The position numbers and the translations under genes are program-made. Below, in pieces: positions 25,985 through 37,743 of a stretch of DNA of 64,000 bases. Positions within the stretch are counted from its first letter, which is position 1; each line of letters begins with the position of its first letter. This DNA is from Agrobacterium genomosp. 13 str. CFBP 6927 (GTDB lineage: Bacteria > Pseudomonadota > Alphaproteobacteria > Rhizobiales > Rhizobiaceae): positions 1,873,520 through 1,937,519 of the forward strand of contig LT009757.1 in assembly GCA_900012615.1 (NCBI GenBank). The letters are read 5' to 3'. Under the pieces are notes generated by a model that was not told the origin of the DNA, did no database searches, and saw nothing but the letters and a program-made list of their open reading frames with translations.

Positions 25985-27148
25985 ATGCCGATATTGAACC
26001 GTGTGGCCGAGATGCAGGAAGATGTTGCCGGCTGGAGGCGCCACCTGCACGAGACGCCGGAACTGCTTTACGATGTCTTCGAAACATCGAAATTCGTGGC
26101 CGAAAAACTGACGTCTTTCGGCTGCGACATCGTTGAGACCGGCATCGGCAAGACCGGCGTGGTCGGCATCATCCGGGGGCGGCACGGGGATGGCCCCACC
26201 ATCGGTTTCCGTTCCGACATGGACGCTTTGCCGATTCTGGAAACCAGCGGCAAGCCCTGGGCTTCCAAAATTCCGGGCAAGGCCCATTCCTGCGGTCATG
26301 ACGGGCACACCGCCATGCTTCTGGGGGCGGCGCAATATCTGGCCGAGACCCGCAATTTCAAGGGTTCCGTCGCGGTCATTTTCCAGCCGGCGGAGGAGGG
26401 CGGGGCAGGCGCGCTTGCCATGCTCAACGACGGCATGATGGAGAAGTTCGGCATTTCACAGGTCTATGGCATGCATAACGAGCCCGGCATTCCCGTCGGG
26501 CAATTCGCCATTCGCAAGGGCTCGACCATGGCGGCGGCGGATGCCTTCGAGATCACGATTACCGGCAAGGGCAGCCATGCGGCCGCGCCGCATCTTTCCA
26601 TCGATCCGGTTCTGACGTCGGCCTATATCATCATCGCCCTGCAATCCATCGTCTCGCGTGAGACGGACCCGTTGAAATCGCTCGTCGTCACCGTCGCCAC
26701 CACCCACGGCGGCACCGCGGGCAATGTCATTCCCGGTTCGGTGACGCTGACGGGCACGGTACGCACCCTGCTGCCGGAAACCCGCGATTTTGCCGAAAAG
26801 CGCCTGAAGGAAGTGGCCACCGCCACTGCCATGGCGCATGGCGCGACGGCCGAGGTGAAATACGACCGCGGTTATCCCGTCACCTTCAACCACAATGACG
26901 AGACCGAATTCGCGACCGGCGTGGCGATGGGCGTGGCCGGTGCAAATGCCGTCAACACCAATCCCAACCCGCATATGGGGGCGGAGGATTTCTCCTACAT
27001 GCTGGAAGCGCGCCCCGGCGCCTTCATTTTCATCGGCAATGGCGATACCGCCGGGCTTCACAATGCGGCTTACGATTTCAACGACGACGCCTTGCCCTAT
27101 GGCATCAGCTACTGGGTCTCGATGGCCGAAACCGCGCTTGCTGCGTAA
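25985..27148 (+). CDS. M20D family metallopeptidase/amidohydrolase
   Basis: 387 residues from ATG 25985, chosen because AAGGA sits 9 bases upstream; an ATG 6 bases earlier is too close to it. Zinc motifs HSCGHDGHTAMLLGAA and FQPAEEGGAG, dimer region GKGSHAAAPHLSIDP, C-terminal AEDFSYML. Same family as the protein at 5806-6978 and clearly related in length and motifs. The likely reaction is deacylation of an N-acyl amino acid or hydrolysis of a short peptide. It heads an operon with the double ABC ATPase and is divergent from the binding protein gene, so it likely processes that transporter's substrate. Confidence 0.9.
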   Translation: MPILNRVAEMQEDVAGWRRHLHETPELLYDVFETSKFVAEKLTSFGCDIVETGIGKTGVVGIIRGRHGDGPTIGFRSDMDALPILETSGKPWASKIPGKAHSCGHDGHTAMLLGAAQYLAETRNFKGSVAVIFQPAEEGGAGALAMLNDGMMEKFGISQVYGMHNEPGIPVGQFAIRKGSTMAAADAFEITITGKGSHAAAPHLSIDPVLTSAYIIIALQSIVSRETDPLKSLVVTVATTHGGTAGNVIPGSVTLTGTVRTLLPETRDFAEKRLKEVATATAMAHGATAEVKYDRGYPVTFNHNDETEFATGVAMGVAGANAVNTNPNPHMGAEDFSYMLEARPGAFIFIGNGDTAGLHNAAYDFNDDALPYGISYWVSMAETALAA

Positions 27149-27155
27149 GACATCC

Positions 27156-27177
27156 GGCGGCCTTCATGGCCGCCTTT
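27156..27177 (+). terminator. Intercistronic hairpin between M20 and ATPase genes
   Basis: Perfect 7-base stem GGCGGCC (27156-27162), TTCAT loop, GGCCGCC (27168-27174), then TTTCGCTTTT. It lies 7 bases after the M20 stop and just before the next ribosome binding site, so it may be a leaky terminator. Confidence 0.5.
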
Positions 27178-27196
27178 CGCTTTTCAGGAGATCGGC

Positions 27197-29047
<1,851 letters not shown>

Positions 29048-29074
29048 TTGAGGGTACGTGCATAAACCCAGCAT

Positions 29075-29188
29075 CGTCACCCCGGACTTGATCCGGGGTC
29101 CAGCGCGATCAAGTCCTTGATCGCAAGAGACTCTTCTCACGGCGCAGACGCGCCGTGGCTGGATTCCGGCTCAAGGCCGGAATGACGG
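29075..29188. repeat. RIME-like intergenic repeat, copy 3 (inverted orientation)
   Basis: Outer arms CGTCACCCCGGACTTGATCCGG and GGATTCCGGCTCAAGGCCGG...TGACGG, an internal GCGATCAAGTCCTTGATCGC palindrome and a GGCGCAGACGCGCC module. Orientation is opposite to copy 1. It sits in the 291-base gap after the double ATPase gene and could act as its 3' end structure. Confidence 0.75.
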
Positions 29189-29338
29189 AAAAATAGCGAC
29201 ACGACGTATAAGTCGTCAGTCACCGTTCCTCATCCGCCGATTTTCGCGCCGTATAGTCTTTCCGCCCATCCCCCGTTTGACAGCCGACGCAAAAAAATGC
29301 CAGCAAATGCGCAAGCATAATTCCTGGAGGGCAGCGGC

Positions 29339-30292
29339 ATGGCCAGACGAAACGACGCACATGGACGGCTGGACGATGCGGCCCGTGCCGGCTGGCTTTA
29401 TTATGTCGCCGGCCGCACGCAGGATGAGATCGCCGCCGCCATGGGCATTTCCCGGCAATCGGCACAGCGGCTGGTGTCGCTCGCCGTCGCCGAGCGGTTG
29501 ATCAAGGTGCGGCTCGATCACCCCATCGCCGCCTGTCTCGAAAAAGCCGAGCGGCTCAAGGAAAAATTCGACCTTAGATATATCGAGGTGGTGCCGAGCG
29601 ATCCGGCCGGCGTCTCCTCCACTGTCGGCATTGCCGAGGCCGGGGCGGCGGAGATCGAACGCTGGCTGAAGAATGCCGATCCCATCGTGCTCGCCATCGG
29701 TACCGGCCGTACCTTGAAGGCCGCCGTCGACCAGCTGCCGCCAATGGAATGCCCGCAGCATCGCATCGTCTCTCTGACGGGCAATATCGGGCCGGATGGC
29801 TCCGCCGCTTATTATAACGTCATCTTCAGCATGGCCGATGCCATCAAGGCGCGGCATTTTCCGATGCCGCTGCCGGTCCTCTGCTCCTCTGCGGAAGAGC
29901 GGGAACTGCTGCACGACCAGTCCATGGTGCGCTCCACGCTGGCGCTGGGTGCTGCGGCGAATGTCACCTTCGTCGGTGTTGGCGAACTCGGCGAAAACGC
30001 GCCGCTCTGCGTCGATGGTTTTCTCGGTGTCGACGAGATGAAGGCGCTGATGGCAAGTGGTGCCGTCGGTGAGATCTGCGGCTGGATGTATGATGCCAAT
30101 GGCCGCATTCTCGAGCATTCCGTCAACGAGCGTGTCGCCTCCGTTCCCATCCCTTCAAGAGAGACCTGCACCGTCATCGGCATGGCGCAGGGCGCGCGCA
30201 AGAATGCCTCGATTCTGGCGGCGCTGAGGGGTGGACTTCTGAACGGCCTCATCACTGATGAAGTGACAAGTGAATATTTGCTCACGCATTGA
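29339..30292 (+). CDS. SorC-family sugar-binding transcriptional regulator of the polyol operon
   Basis: 317 residues from ATG 29339, preceded by CTGGAGGGC. The N-terminal helix-turn-helix is readable (WLYYVAGRTQDEIAAAMG then SRQSAQRLVS, about residues 20-50). It is followed by the sugar-phosphate-isomerase-like effector domain with AIGTGRTLKAAVDQLP and SLTGNIGPDG. It lies directly before smoEFGK, with the operon promoter in the 144-base gap. A perfect 8-base palindrome overlapping its own stop codon is a candidate binding site. The equivalent gene in other polyol operons is called smoC; I have not assigned that symbol. Confidence 0.88.
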   Translation: MARRNDAHGRLDDAARAGWLYYVAGRTQDEIAAAMGISRQSAQRLVSLAVAERLIKVRLDHPIAACLEKAERLKEKFDLRYIEVVPSDPAGVSSTVGIAEAGAAEIERWLKNADPIVLAIGTGRTLKAAVDQLPPMECPQHRIVSLTGNIGPDGSAAYYNVIFSMADAIKARHFPMPLPVLCSSAEERELLHDQSMVRSTLALGAAANVTFVGVGELGENAPLCVDGFLGVDEMKALMASGAVGEICGWMYDANGRILEHSVNERVASVPIPSRETCTVIGMAQGARKNASILAALRGGLLNGLITDEVTSEYLLTH

Positions 30293-30297
30293 GCAAA
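30277..30297. promoter_or_regulatory. Candidate SorC operator: TTTGCTCA-N5-TGAGCAAA
   Basis: Perfect 8-base inverted repeat with spacer CGCAT, overlapping the last codons and stop of the regulator gene. Weaker relatives of the half-site follow in the same gap: TGAGTAAA near 30380 and AGAGCAAA near 30394, the latter within a GAGCA-N7-TGCTC inverted repeat (30395-30411). A dimer or tetramer bound at both ends would flank the smoE promoter. Assignment to SorC is by proximity. Confidence 0.55.
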
Positions 30298-30309
30298 AAT
30301 TAATTTCAT

Positions 30310-30329
30310 AAAATCAATAGCTTGATTTT
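30310..30329. terminator. AT-rich palindrome between the SorC gene and smoE
   Basis: Perfect 8-base arms AAAATCAA and TTGATTTT around TAGC, followed by a further T. Eighteen bases after the SorC stop. It could be a weak terminator for the regulator gene or a second protein-binding site; the stem is AT-rich and so not strong. Confidence 0.45.
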
Positions 30330-30358
30330 TCCATGTGCGTCGCAGCACAGGAAGTCGC

Positions 30359-30387
30359 TTGACTTTTTTCGGTTGTGGGTGAGTAAA
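30359..30387 (+). promoter_or_regulatory. Putative smoE promoter
   Basis: TTGACT at 30359-30364 and AGTAAA at 30382-30387 separated by 17 bases, about 50 bases before the smoE start. The -35 is good; the -10 is weak, as expected for an operon needing derepression or catabolite control. The -10 overlaps the degenerate half-site TGAGTAAA. Confidence 0.4.
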
Positions 30388-30436
30388 TGCCCCAGAGCAA
30401 AGCGAATGCTCATCATTTTTCTTCTGGGAGGAAGAT

Positions 30437-31750
30437 ATGACACTGAAGACCATTTTGCTGGGCGCATGCTCGGCCCTCGCCTTTTCGACACTTGCTTCCG
30501 CTGAGACGCTGACCATCGCCACCGTGAACAACGGCGACATGATCCGCATGCAGGGGCTGACCTCCGACTTCACGGCAAAGAACCCCGACATCAAGGTTGA
30601 ATGGGTCACGCTTGAAGAAAACGTCCTGCGCGAGCGTGTGACGACCGATATTGCCACCAATGGCGGCCAATACGACATCATGACCATCGGCAACTATGAA
30701 GTGCCGATCTGGGCCAAGCAGGGCTGGCTGCTGCCGCTCGAAAAGCTCGGCGACAAATACGACGTGGATGACATCCTGCCGGCGATCCGTGGTGGTCTCT
30801 CCGCCGAAGGCAAGCTTTATGCAGCACCCTTCTACGGCGAATCCGCCATGATCATGTATCGCAAGGACCTGTTTGAAAAAGCCGGCCTGAAGATGCCTGA
30901 AAACCCGACCTGGGAATTCATCGGCGACGCCGCCCGCAAGATCACCGACCGCAAGGCCGATATCAACGGCATCTGCCTGCGGGGCAAGGCCGGCTGGGGC
31001 GAAAACATGGCCTTCATCAGCGCGCTCACCAACTCCTTCGGTGGCCGCTGGTTCGATGAGAACTGGAAGCCGCAGTTCGATCAGCCGGAATGGAAGAGCT
31101 CGCTGCAGTTTTACGTGGATCTGATGAAGGATGCCGGTCCGTCGGGCGCGTCCTCCAACGGCTTCAACGAAAACCTGACGCTGTTCCAGCAGGGTAAATG
31201 CGGCATGTGGATCGACGCCACGGTGGCTGCCTCCTTCGTATCAAACCCGAAGGATTCGACCGTTGCCGACAAGGTTGGTTATGCACTCTTCCCGACGCAT
31301 GGCGAGCTGAAGAACCATGGCAACTGGCTGTGGTCGTGGAACCTTGCGATCCCGAAGAGCTCGAAGAAGGCCGATGCGGCTGAAAAGTTCATCTCCTGGG
31401 CAACCAGCAAGGATTACACCACGCTCGTCGCTTCCAAGGAAGGCTGGGCAAACGTGCCTCCGGGCACCCGCACCTCGCTTTACAAGAACGCCGATTATGA
31501 AAAGGCCGCCGCCTTCGCCAAGCCGACGCTTGCCGCGATGGATGCCGCCGATATCACCAAGCCGACCGTAAAGCCCGTGCCTTATACGGGTGGCCAGTTC
31601 GTGGCGATCCCTGAGTTCCAGGCGCTCGGCACCACGGTCGGTCAGTTGTTCTCGGCGGTCGTTGCCGGTCAGTCCAGCGTTGACGATGCGCTTGCGGGCG
31701 CCCAGTCGACAGCAACGCGTGAAATGACCCGCGCCGGTTACATCAAGTAA
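30437..31750 (+). CDS. smoE: Polyol ABC transporter substrate-binding protein
   Basis: 437 residues with a Sec signal peptide (LKTILLGACSALAFSTLASA, cleaved before ETLTIATVNNG). It belongs to the family 1 sugar-binding proteins; WVTLEENVLRERVTTDIATNGGQYDIMTIG is close to the sorbitol/mannitol binding proteins SmoE/MtlE. It binds hexitols or pentitols in the periplasm and delivers them to SmoFG. CTGGGAGGAAGAT precedes the ATG. Two hairpins follow its stop, the usual way of making a binding protein more abundant than its permeases. The symbol rests on the conserved order smoEFGKS-mtlK. Confidence 0.9.
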   Translation: MTLKTILLGACSALAFSTLASAETLTIATVNNGDMIRMQGLTSDFTAKNPDIKVEWVTLEENVLRERVTTDIATNGGQYDIMTIGNYEVPIWAKQGWLLPLEKLGDKYDVDDILPAIRGGLSAEGKLYAAPFYGESAMIMYRKDLFEKAGLKMPENPTWEFIGDAARKITDRKADINGICLRGKAGWGENMAFISALTNSFGGRWFDENWKPQFDQPEWKSSLQFYVDLMKDAGPSGASSNGFNENLTLFQQGKCGMWIDATVAASFVSNPKDSTVADKVGYALFPTHGELKNHGNWLWSWNLAIPKSSKKADAAEKFISWATSKDYTTLVASKEGWANVPPGTRTSLYKNADYEKAAAFAKPTLAAMDAADITKPTVKPVPYTGGQFVAIPEFQALGTTVGQLFSAVVAGQSSVDDALAGAQSTATREMTRAGYIK

Positions 31751-31762
31751 TCCTCCCGAAGA

Positions 31763-31823
31763 TCGCTGTCCGGCGCCAATGCCGGGCAGCGAACTCTCCG
31801 GGCCGGAAGCCGCGATGCGGCTT
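31763..31823 (+). terminator. Two hairpins in the smoE-smoF gap (probable mRNA stabiliser/attenuator)
   Basis: Stem 1: GCTGTCCGGC and GCCGGGCAGC (31763-31788), 10 pairs including one G-U, loop GCCAAT. Stem 2: AAGCCGC and GCGGCTT (31807-31823), 7 perfect pairs, loop GAT, followed only by TAATG. No long T-run, so partial termination or 3' protection of the smoE transcript is more likely than full termination. Confidence 0.5.
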
Positions 31824-31916
31824 TAATGCCTTTCAAATCAAAACAAGAATGAGCCGGTTCTTCCGGATATGCCGGGCGCATGTCATGGCGCGCAGGCCCA
31901 AGGGGAGGTTAGTGTA

Positions 31917-32789
31917 ATGGCAACCCGAAACACGAGCGGTCTTGCGCGGGTTATGCTTGCGCCATCGGTGCTGTTATTGCTGGTGTGGATGATCGTGCCT
32001 CTGGCGATGACGCTCTGGTTCTCGTTCCAGAACTACAATCTCCTCAACCCGGCCAATGTCAGCTTCGCGGGCCTGTTCAATTACCAGTATTTCTACACCG
32101 ACCCGGCCTTCTTCCAGTCGATCTGGAACACGCTGTTGATCGTCGGCGGCGTGCTTGCGATCACCGTCATCGGCGGCATCGCCATTGCGCTTCTGCTCGA
32201 CAATGACATTTTCGGCCAGGGCATCGTGCGCATTATGATCATCTCGCCCTTCTTCGTCATGCCGCCGGTGGCCGCATTGGTGTGGAAGAACATGATCATG
32301 CATCCCGGTTACGGCGTGCTTGCCGATCTCTCCCGCTTCTTCGGTTTCCAGCCGGTCGACTGGTTCGCGCAGTTTCCGCTGCTCTCCATCATCATCATCG
32401 TCGCCTGGCAATGGCTGCCCTTTGCGACGCTGATCCTCTTGACCGCCCTGCAGTCGCTCGATGGCGAACAGAAGGAAGCCGCCGAGATGGATGGCGCCAA
32501 CTTCGTCAACCGCTTCGTCTATCTGACCCTGCCGCATCTGTCGCGCGCCATCACCGTCGTCATTCTGATCCAGACGATCTTCCTGCTCGGCGTTTACGCG
32601 GAAATCCTCGTCACCACCAATGGCGGACCGGGTTATGCCTCCACCAACCTCGCCTTCCTCATCTATCGCACCGCGCTTCTCGGTTACGACGTCGGCGGCG
32701 CTTCGGCCGGCGGCATCATCGCCGTCATCCTCGCCAATATCGTCGCCATCTTCCTGATGCGCGCCGTCGGCAAGAACCTCGACCGGTAA
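31917..32789 (+). CDS. smoF: Polyol ABC transporter permease 1
   Basis: 290 residues from ATG 31917, preceded by AGGGGAGG; 16 further in-frame residues upstream are not supported by a ribosome binding site. Six transmembrane segments typical of MalF-type permeases, beginning VMLAPSVLLLLVWMIVPLAMTLWFSF. The EAA loop is EAAEMDGANFVNRFVYLTLPHL, which docks on SmoK. The segment LVTTNGGPGYASTNLAFLIYR is characteristic of this family. Together with SmoG it forms the inner-membrane channel. Confidence 0.92.
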   Translation: MATRNTSGLARVMLAPSVLLLLVWMIVPLAMTLWFSFQNYNLLNPANVSFAGLFNYQYFYTDPAFFQSIWNTLLIVGGVLAITVIGGIAIALLLDNDIFGQGIVRIMIISPFFVMPPVAALVWKNMIMHPGYGVLADLSRFFGFQPVDWFAQFPLLSIIIIVAWQWLPFATLILLTALQSLDGEQKEAAEMDGANFVNRFVYLTLPHLSRAITVVILIQTIFLLGVYAEILVTTNGGPGYASTNLAFLIYRTALLGYDVGGASAGGIIAVILANIVAIFLMRAVGKNLDR

Positions 32790-32802
32790 AGGGGGAAACA
32801 TC

Positions 32803-33627
32803 ATGGCCCGCAAGACAACCACACGTGCGAAGATCGGCTTTTCCATCGCGGCCTGGGCCGTGGCGCTCCTGCTATTCTTCCCGATCCTCTATGCCTTCCT
32901 CACCTCGATCAAGACCGAGCCGGAGGCAATCGCCGGCTTCAGCCTCATTCCCTCGGGCACGCTTGAGAATTACGTGACGGTGCAGACCCAGCGCGATTAC
33001 TTCAAGCCGTTCATGAACTCGGTCGTGCTGTCGCTCGGCTCGACGATCATTGCGCTGATCATCGCCATCCCCGCCGCCTGGGCCATGGCGTTCTCGCCGA
33101 CCAAGCGCACCAAGGACATTTTGATGTGGATGCTCTCCACCAAGATGATGCCGGCCGTCGCCGTGCTGGTGCCAATCTATCTGATCTTCCGCAATGCCGG
33201 CCTGCTCGATACCCGCATTGGGCTCACCATCATGCTCACCTTCATCAACCTGCCGATCGTCATCTGGATGCTCTACACTTACTTCCGGGAAATCCCCGGC
33301 GAGATTCTGGAAGCGGCCCGCATGGATGGTGCATCCTTGTGGAACGAGATCGTGCATGTGCTGACGCCGATGGCGGTGCCGGGCATTGCCTCGACGCTGC
33401 TCCTCAACGTCATCCTCGCCTGGAACGAAGCCTTCTGGACCATCCGGCTGACGACCACCAATGCCGCCCCGCTGACGGCCTTCATCGCCTCCTTCTCAAG
33501 CCCACAGGGGCTGTTCTGGGCAAAACTCTCGGCCGCCTCGATGATGGCGATCGCCCCCATTCTCGTCATCGGCTGGTTCTCGCAGAAACAACTCGTGCGT
33601 GGCCTGACCTTTGGCGCCGTGAAATAA
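32803..33627 (+). CDS. smoG: Polyol ABC transporter permease 2
   Basis: 274 residues; MalG-type permease with six helices. The first (IAAWAVALLLFFPILYAFLTS) follows a basic N-terminus, and the EAA loop is EAARMDGASLWNEIVHVLTPM. It ends with QKQLVRGLTFGAVK, the standard MalG-like C-terminus. AAAGGGGGAAACATC precedes the start, 13 bases after smoF. It forms a heterodimer with SmoF. Confidence 0.93.
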   Translation: MARKTTTRAKIGFSIAAWAVALLLFFPILYAFLTSIKTEPEAIAGFSLIPSGTLENYVTVQTQRDYFKPFMNSVVLSLGSTIIALIIAIPAAWAMAFSPTKRTKDILMWMLSTKMMPAVAVLVPIYLIFRNAGLLDTRIGLTIMLTFINLPIVIWMLYTYFREIPGEILEAARMDGASLWNEIVHVLTPMAVPGIASTLLLNVILAWNEAFWTIRLTTTNAAPLTAFIASFSSPQGLFWAKLSAASMMAIAPILVIGWFSQKQLVRGLTFGAVK

Positions 33628-33639
33628 GGAACGACAAAC

Positions 33640-34634
<995 letters not shown>

Positions 34635-34638
<4 letters not shown>

Positions 34639-35411
34639 CGGAGAGACTGGAAGGCAAATCCGCGCTGATAACAGGTTCGGCGCGCGGCATCGGCCGTGCC
34701 TTTGCGGAGGCTTACATACGTGAAGGCGCAACCGTCGCCATCGCCGATATCGATTTCGAGCGCGCCAGCAAGACCGCCCGCGAGATCGGCGAGAATGCCT
34801 ATGCCGTCGAACTTGACGTCACCAAACAGCATTCCATCGACACCGCCATTCGCACCGTGGAAGGCCAGACGGGCGGGCTCGATATCCTCATCAACAATGC
34901 CGCGCTGTTCGATCTGGCACCGATTGTCGAGATCAAACGCGAGAGCTACGAAAGACTGTTTTCGATCAACGTGTCCGGCACGCTGTTCATGATGCAGGCC
35001 GCCGCAAAAACAATGATTGCTCGGGGAAAAGGCGGCAAGATCATCAACATGGCAAGCCAGGCGGGCCGGCGCGGCGAGGCCTTGGTGGCGGTTTATTGCG
35101 CCACCAAGGCCGCCGTCATCAGCCTCACCCAATCGGCCGGGCTCGATCTCATCAGGCACGGCATCAACGTCAATGCGATTGCGCCGGGCGTGGTCGATGG
35201 CGAGCACTGGGACGGCGTGGATGCGCTGTTTGCGAAATATGAAAACCGCCCCGCCGGTGAAAAGAAGCGGCTGGTCGGGGAGGCCGTACCCTTCGGCCGC
35301 ATGGGCCGTGCTGAAGACCTGACCGGCATGGCGATCTTCCTTGCCTCCGATGAGGCACAATACATCGTCGCCCAGACCTATAATGTCGATGGCGGCAACT
35401 GGATGAGCTGA
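34635..35411 (+). CDS. smoS: Sorbitol dehydrogenase (short-chain dehydrogenase)
   Basis: 258 residues. NAD-binding [15 protein letters not shown] near residue 14, NNAAL region, catalytic serine in MASQAGRRG, and YCATKAA giving the Tyr-x3-Lys pair. Ends with the VDGGNWMS typical of this group. Oxidises D-sorbitol to fructose (and galactitol-like substrates in relatives). Coupled to smoK through a 4-base overlap, followed by mtlK. Symbol assigned from the conserved operon order and the normal SmoS length. Confidence 0.9.
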
Positions 35412-35472
35412 GTATCGGGCGCCTGTCGCCCGGCCTTGGCACGAACAACGTTTCCCCTTCGAGGATCGTGAT

Positions 35473-36957
35473 ATGACATGCAAACTCTCCCTCGCAACGC
35501 TTGACGACGCCAGAAAAACCGCGGCGGTTCCGGCCTATTCCCGGGCCGATCTTTCCGCCGGCATCGTGCATTTCGGCGTCGGCAATTTCCACCGCGCCCA
35601 TCAGGCGGTCTATCTGGATGACCTCTTCAATACCGGAACGGACCATGACTTCGCCATCATCGGCGCGGGCGTTCTGCCCTCCGATGCGGTGATGCGCGAG
35701 AAACTCGCTGCGCAGGATTTCCTGACGACGGTGGTAGAGCAGGACAATAACCGCACCGGCGCGCGCGTCACCGGGCCGATGATCGACATTCTGAAGGTGG
35801 GCGACACAAAGGCGATCATCGATACGCTCGCCGATCCGAAAATCCGCATCGTTTCCATGACGATTACCGAGGGCGGTTATTTCATCGATGCTTCCGGTTC
35901 CTTCAACCCGCAGCATCCGGCCATTGCCGAGGATGGCAGAAACCCGGCTTCGCCGAAAACCGTGTTCGGCCTCATCGTCGCCGGGCTGAAGGCACGGCGG
36001 GACAAAGGGCTGCAACCCTTCACCGTCATGTCCTGCGACAACATTCCGCATAATGGCAAGGTCACGAAAAATGCCGTGGTCGGGCTGGCGGCTCTCTCGG
36101 ATCCGGCTTTCGCCAACTGGATCGGCGAAAACGTCGCTTTCCCCAATTCCATGGTCGACCGCATCACGCCGGCGACAGGCGAGCGCGAACGCAATATCGC
36201 CCGCGACGATTTCGGCATCGAGGACAACTGGCCGGTCTTCTGCGAAGAGTTCAAGCAATGGGTGATGGAGGATAATTTCCCCGCCGGCCGCCCGGCGCTG
36301 GAAAAGGCCGGCGTGCAGTTCGTCAAGGATGTTGCGCCCTATGAGCACATGAAAATCCGCATCCTCAATGGCGGCCATGCGGCAATCGCCTATCCGGCGG
36401 CTCTGCTCGATATTCATTTCGTGCATGAGGCGATGGAACATCCGCTGATCCGGGCGTTTCTGGCAAAGCTCGAAAAGGAAGAGATCATCCCGGTCATTCC
36501 GCCGGTTCCCGACACGAATCTTGCCGACTATTTCGGGCTGATCGAACGGCGTTTCCTCAATCCGAAAATCGGCGACACCATTCCGCGTCTGGCGCAGGAT
36601 GGCTCCAACCGCCAGCCAAAGTTCATTCTGCCCTCCACCGCCGACCGTCTGGCGCGCGGCGAAGATATTGTCGGCCTGTCGCTGGTTTCTGCGCTGTGGT
36701 GCCGTTATTTCCAGGGCACCTCCGACAGCGGCAAGGAAATCGCTTTCAACGATGCCAGCGCGGAGCGGCTCCAGGCGGCGGCCATCAAGGCCAAGGACGA
36801 TCCAATGGCCTTCCTCGCGCTTAGCGATATTTTCGGGGAGGTTGCCGAATCGGCGCTTTTCCGTAAACGCTTTGCCCATGCATTGAAAACGCTGTGGCAA
36901 GAAGGCACGGCGAAGACCTTGCAGCTTTATCTGGATGACAAGCTGGCTGAAAAGTGA
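35473..36957 (+). CDS. mtlK: Mannitol 2-dehydrogenase (long-chain polyol dehydrogenase)
   Basis: 494 residues, usual for the NAD-dependent polyol-specific long-chain family. N-terminal GVGNFHRAHQAVYLDDL and the active-site pattern K-x4-N-x2-H in MKIRILNGGHAAIAYP are visible. It oxidises D-mannitol to fructose; relatives also oxidise D-arabitol and sorbitol. Located 61 bases after smoS and 6 bases before a HAD phosphatase gene. Function well supported by family and context; substrate breadth is not readable. Confidence 0.92.
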   Translation: MTCKLSLATLDDARKTAAVPAYSRADLSAGIVHFGVGNFHRAHQAVYLDDLFNTGTDHDFAIIGAGVLPSDAVMREKLAAQDFLTTVVEQDNNRTGARVTGPMIDILKVGDTKAIIDTLADPKIRIVSMTITEGGYFIDASGSFNPQHPAIAEDGRNPASPKTVFGLIVAGLKARRDKGLQPFTVMSCDNIPHNGKVTKNAVVGLAALSDPAFANWIGENVAFPNSMVDRITPATGERERNIARDDFGIEDNWPVFCEEFKQWVMEDNFPAGRPALEKAGVQFVKDVAPYEHMKIRILNGGHAAIAYPAALLDIHFVHEAMEHPLIRAFLAKLEKEEIIPVIPPVPDTNLADYFGLIERRFLNPKIGDTIPRLAQDGSNRQPKFILPSTADRLARGEDIVGLSLVSALWCRYFQGTSDSGKEIAFNDASAERLQAAAIKAKDDPMAFLALSDIFGEVAESALFRKRFAHALKTLWQEGTAKTLQLYLDDKLAEK

Positions 36958-36963
36958 CGTGAG

Positions 36964-37683
36964 ATGAAAGACCGGACCGGACCCCTTTTGATTTTCGACT
37001 GCGACGGCGTTCTCGTCGACAGCGAGCCGGTCTCGATTTCAGTGCTTCTCGACATGCTCTCCCATCTCGGTGTGACGATGGGAGAGGAGGAAGCCTATGA
37101 GCGCTTCCTCGGCCGCAGCGTCGCCAGCATGACGGCGACGCTGTTTGAGGATTACGGTGTCGAGACCGATATCGATTTTCTTGATCATATGCGGGCAACA
37201 TTGTTCGAGCGTTTCCGCACCGAACTCAGGCCCATTGACGGCATTGCCGAAACGCTGGACAGGCTTGTGGCCCTGAAACGTTGCGTTGCCTCTTCCAGCC
37301 AGCCGGAGCGCATCCGTTATTCGCTGGGGCTGACCGGCCTGATCGACAAATTCGAGCCGCATGTCTTCAGCGCCACCATGGTGAAGAATGGCAAGCCGGC
37401 GCCCGATCTTTTCCTGCATGCCGCGCGTGAAATGGGTGCTGATCCGCGTCACTGCATCGTGATCGAGGACAGCCCGGCGGGCATTGCGGCGGCGAAGGCG
37501 GCCGGCATGGCGGTTTTTGCCTTTACCGGCGGCTCGCATGCGCGGTTTCCCGCATTCCGGGAAAAGATCGCGGATCTCGGGGCCGATGCCACGTTTGACG
37601 CCATGCCGGATTTGGTCCAACTTGTCGACGGTTATGTGGGGAAGGGCGGTTTTGACAGCCGGGTGGCACGTGACGCAGGCTGA
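36964..37683 (+). CDS. HAD-superfamily phosphatase (phosphoglycolate/sugar-phosphate phosphatase-like)
   Basis: 239 residues. Motif I FDCDGVLVDSEPVS with nucleophile and acid aspartates, motif II in VASSSQPERIRYSLGL, conserved lysine in KNGKPAPDLFL and motif III VIEDSPAGIAAAKAAGM. The C1-type cap lies between. Similar genes are found in rhizobial polyol operons. Plausible roles are dephosphorylating a sugar phosphate or detoxifying a side product of the kinase encoded next. Substrate unknown. Confidence 0.87.
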   Translation: MKDRTGPLLIFDCDGVLVDSEPVSISVLLDMLSHLGVTMGEEEAYERFLGRSVASMTATLFEDYGVETDIDFLDHMRATLFERFRTELRPIDGIAETLDRLVALKRCVASSSQPERIRYSLGLTGLIDKFEPHVFSATMVKNGKPAPDLFLHAAREMGADPRHCIVIEDSPAGIAAAKAAGMAVFAFTGGSHARFPAFREKIADLGADATFDAMPDLVQLVDGYVGKGGFDSRVARDAG

Positions 37684-37743
37684 AGCAAACCTTGCCTGCC
37701 GCCGCCGGGACGTCGTTGCGCAAGGGATGGAATTGAAGTCTTG

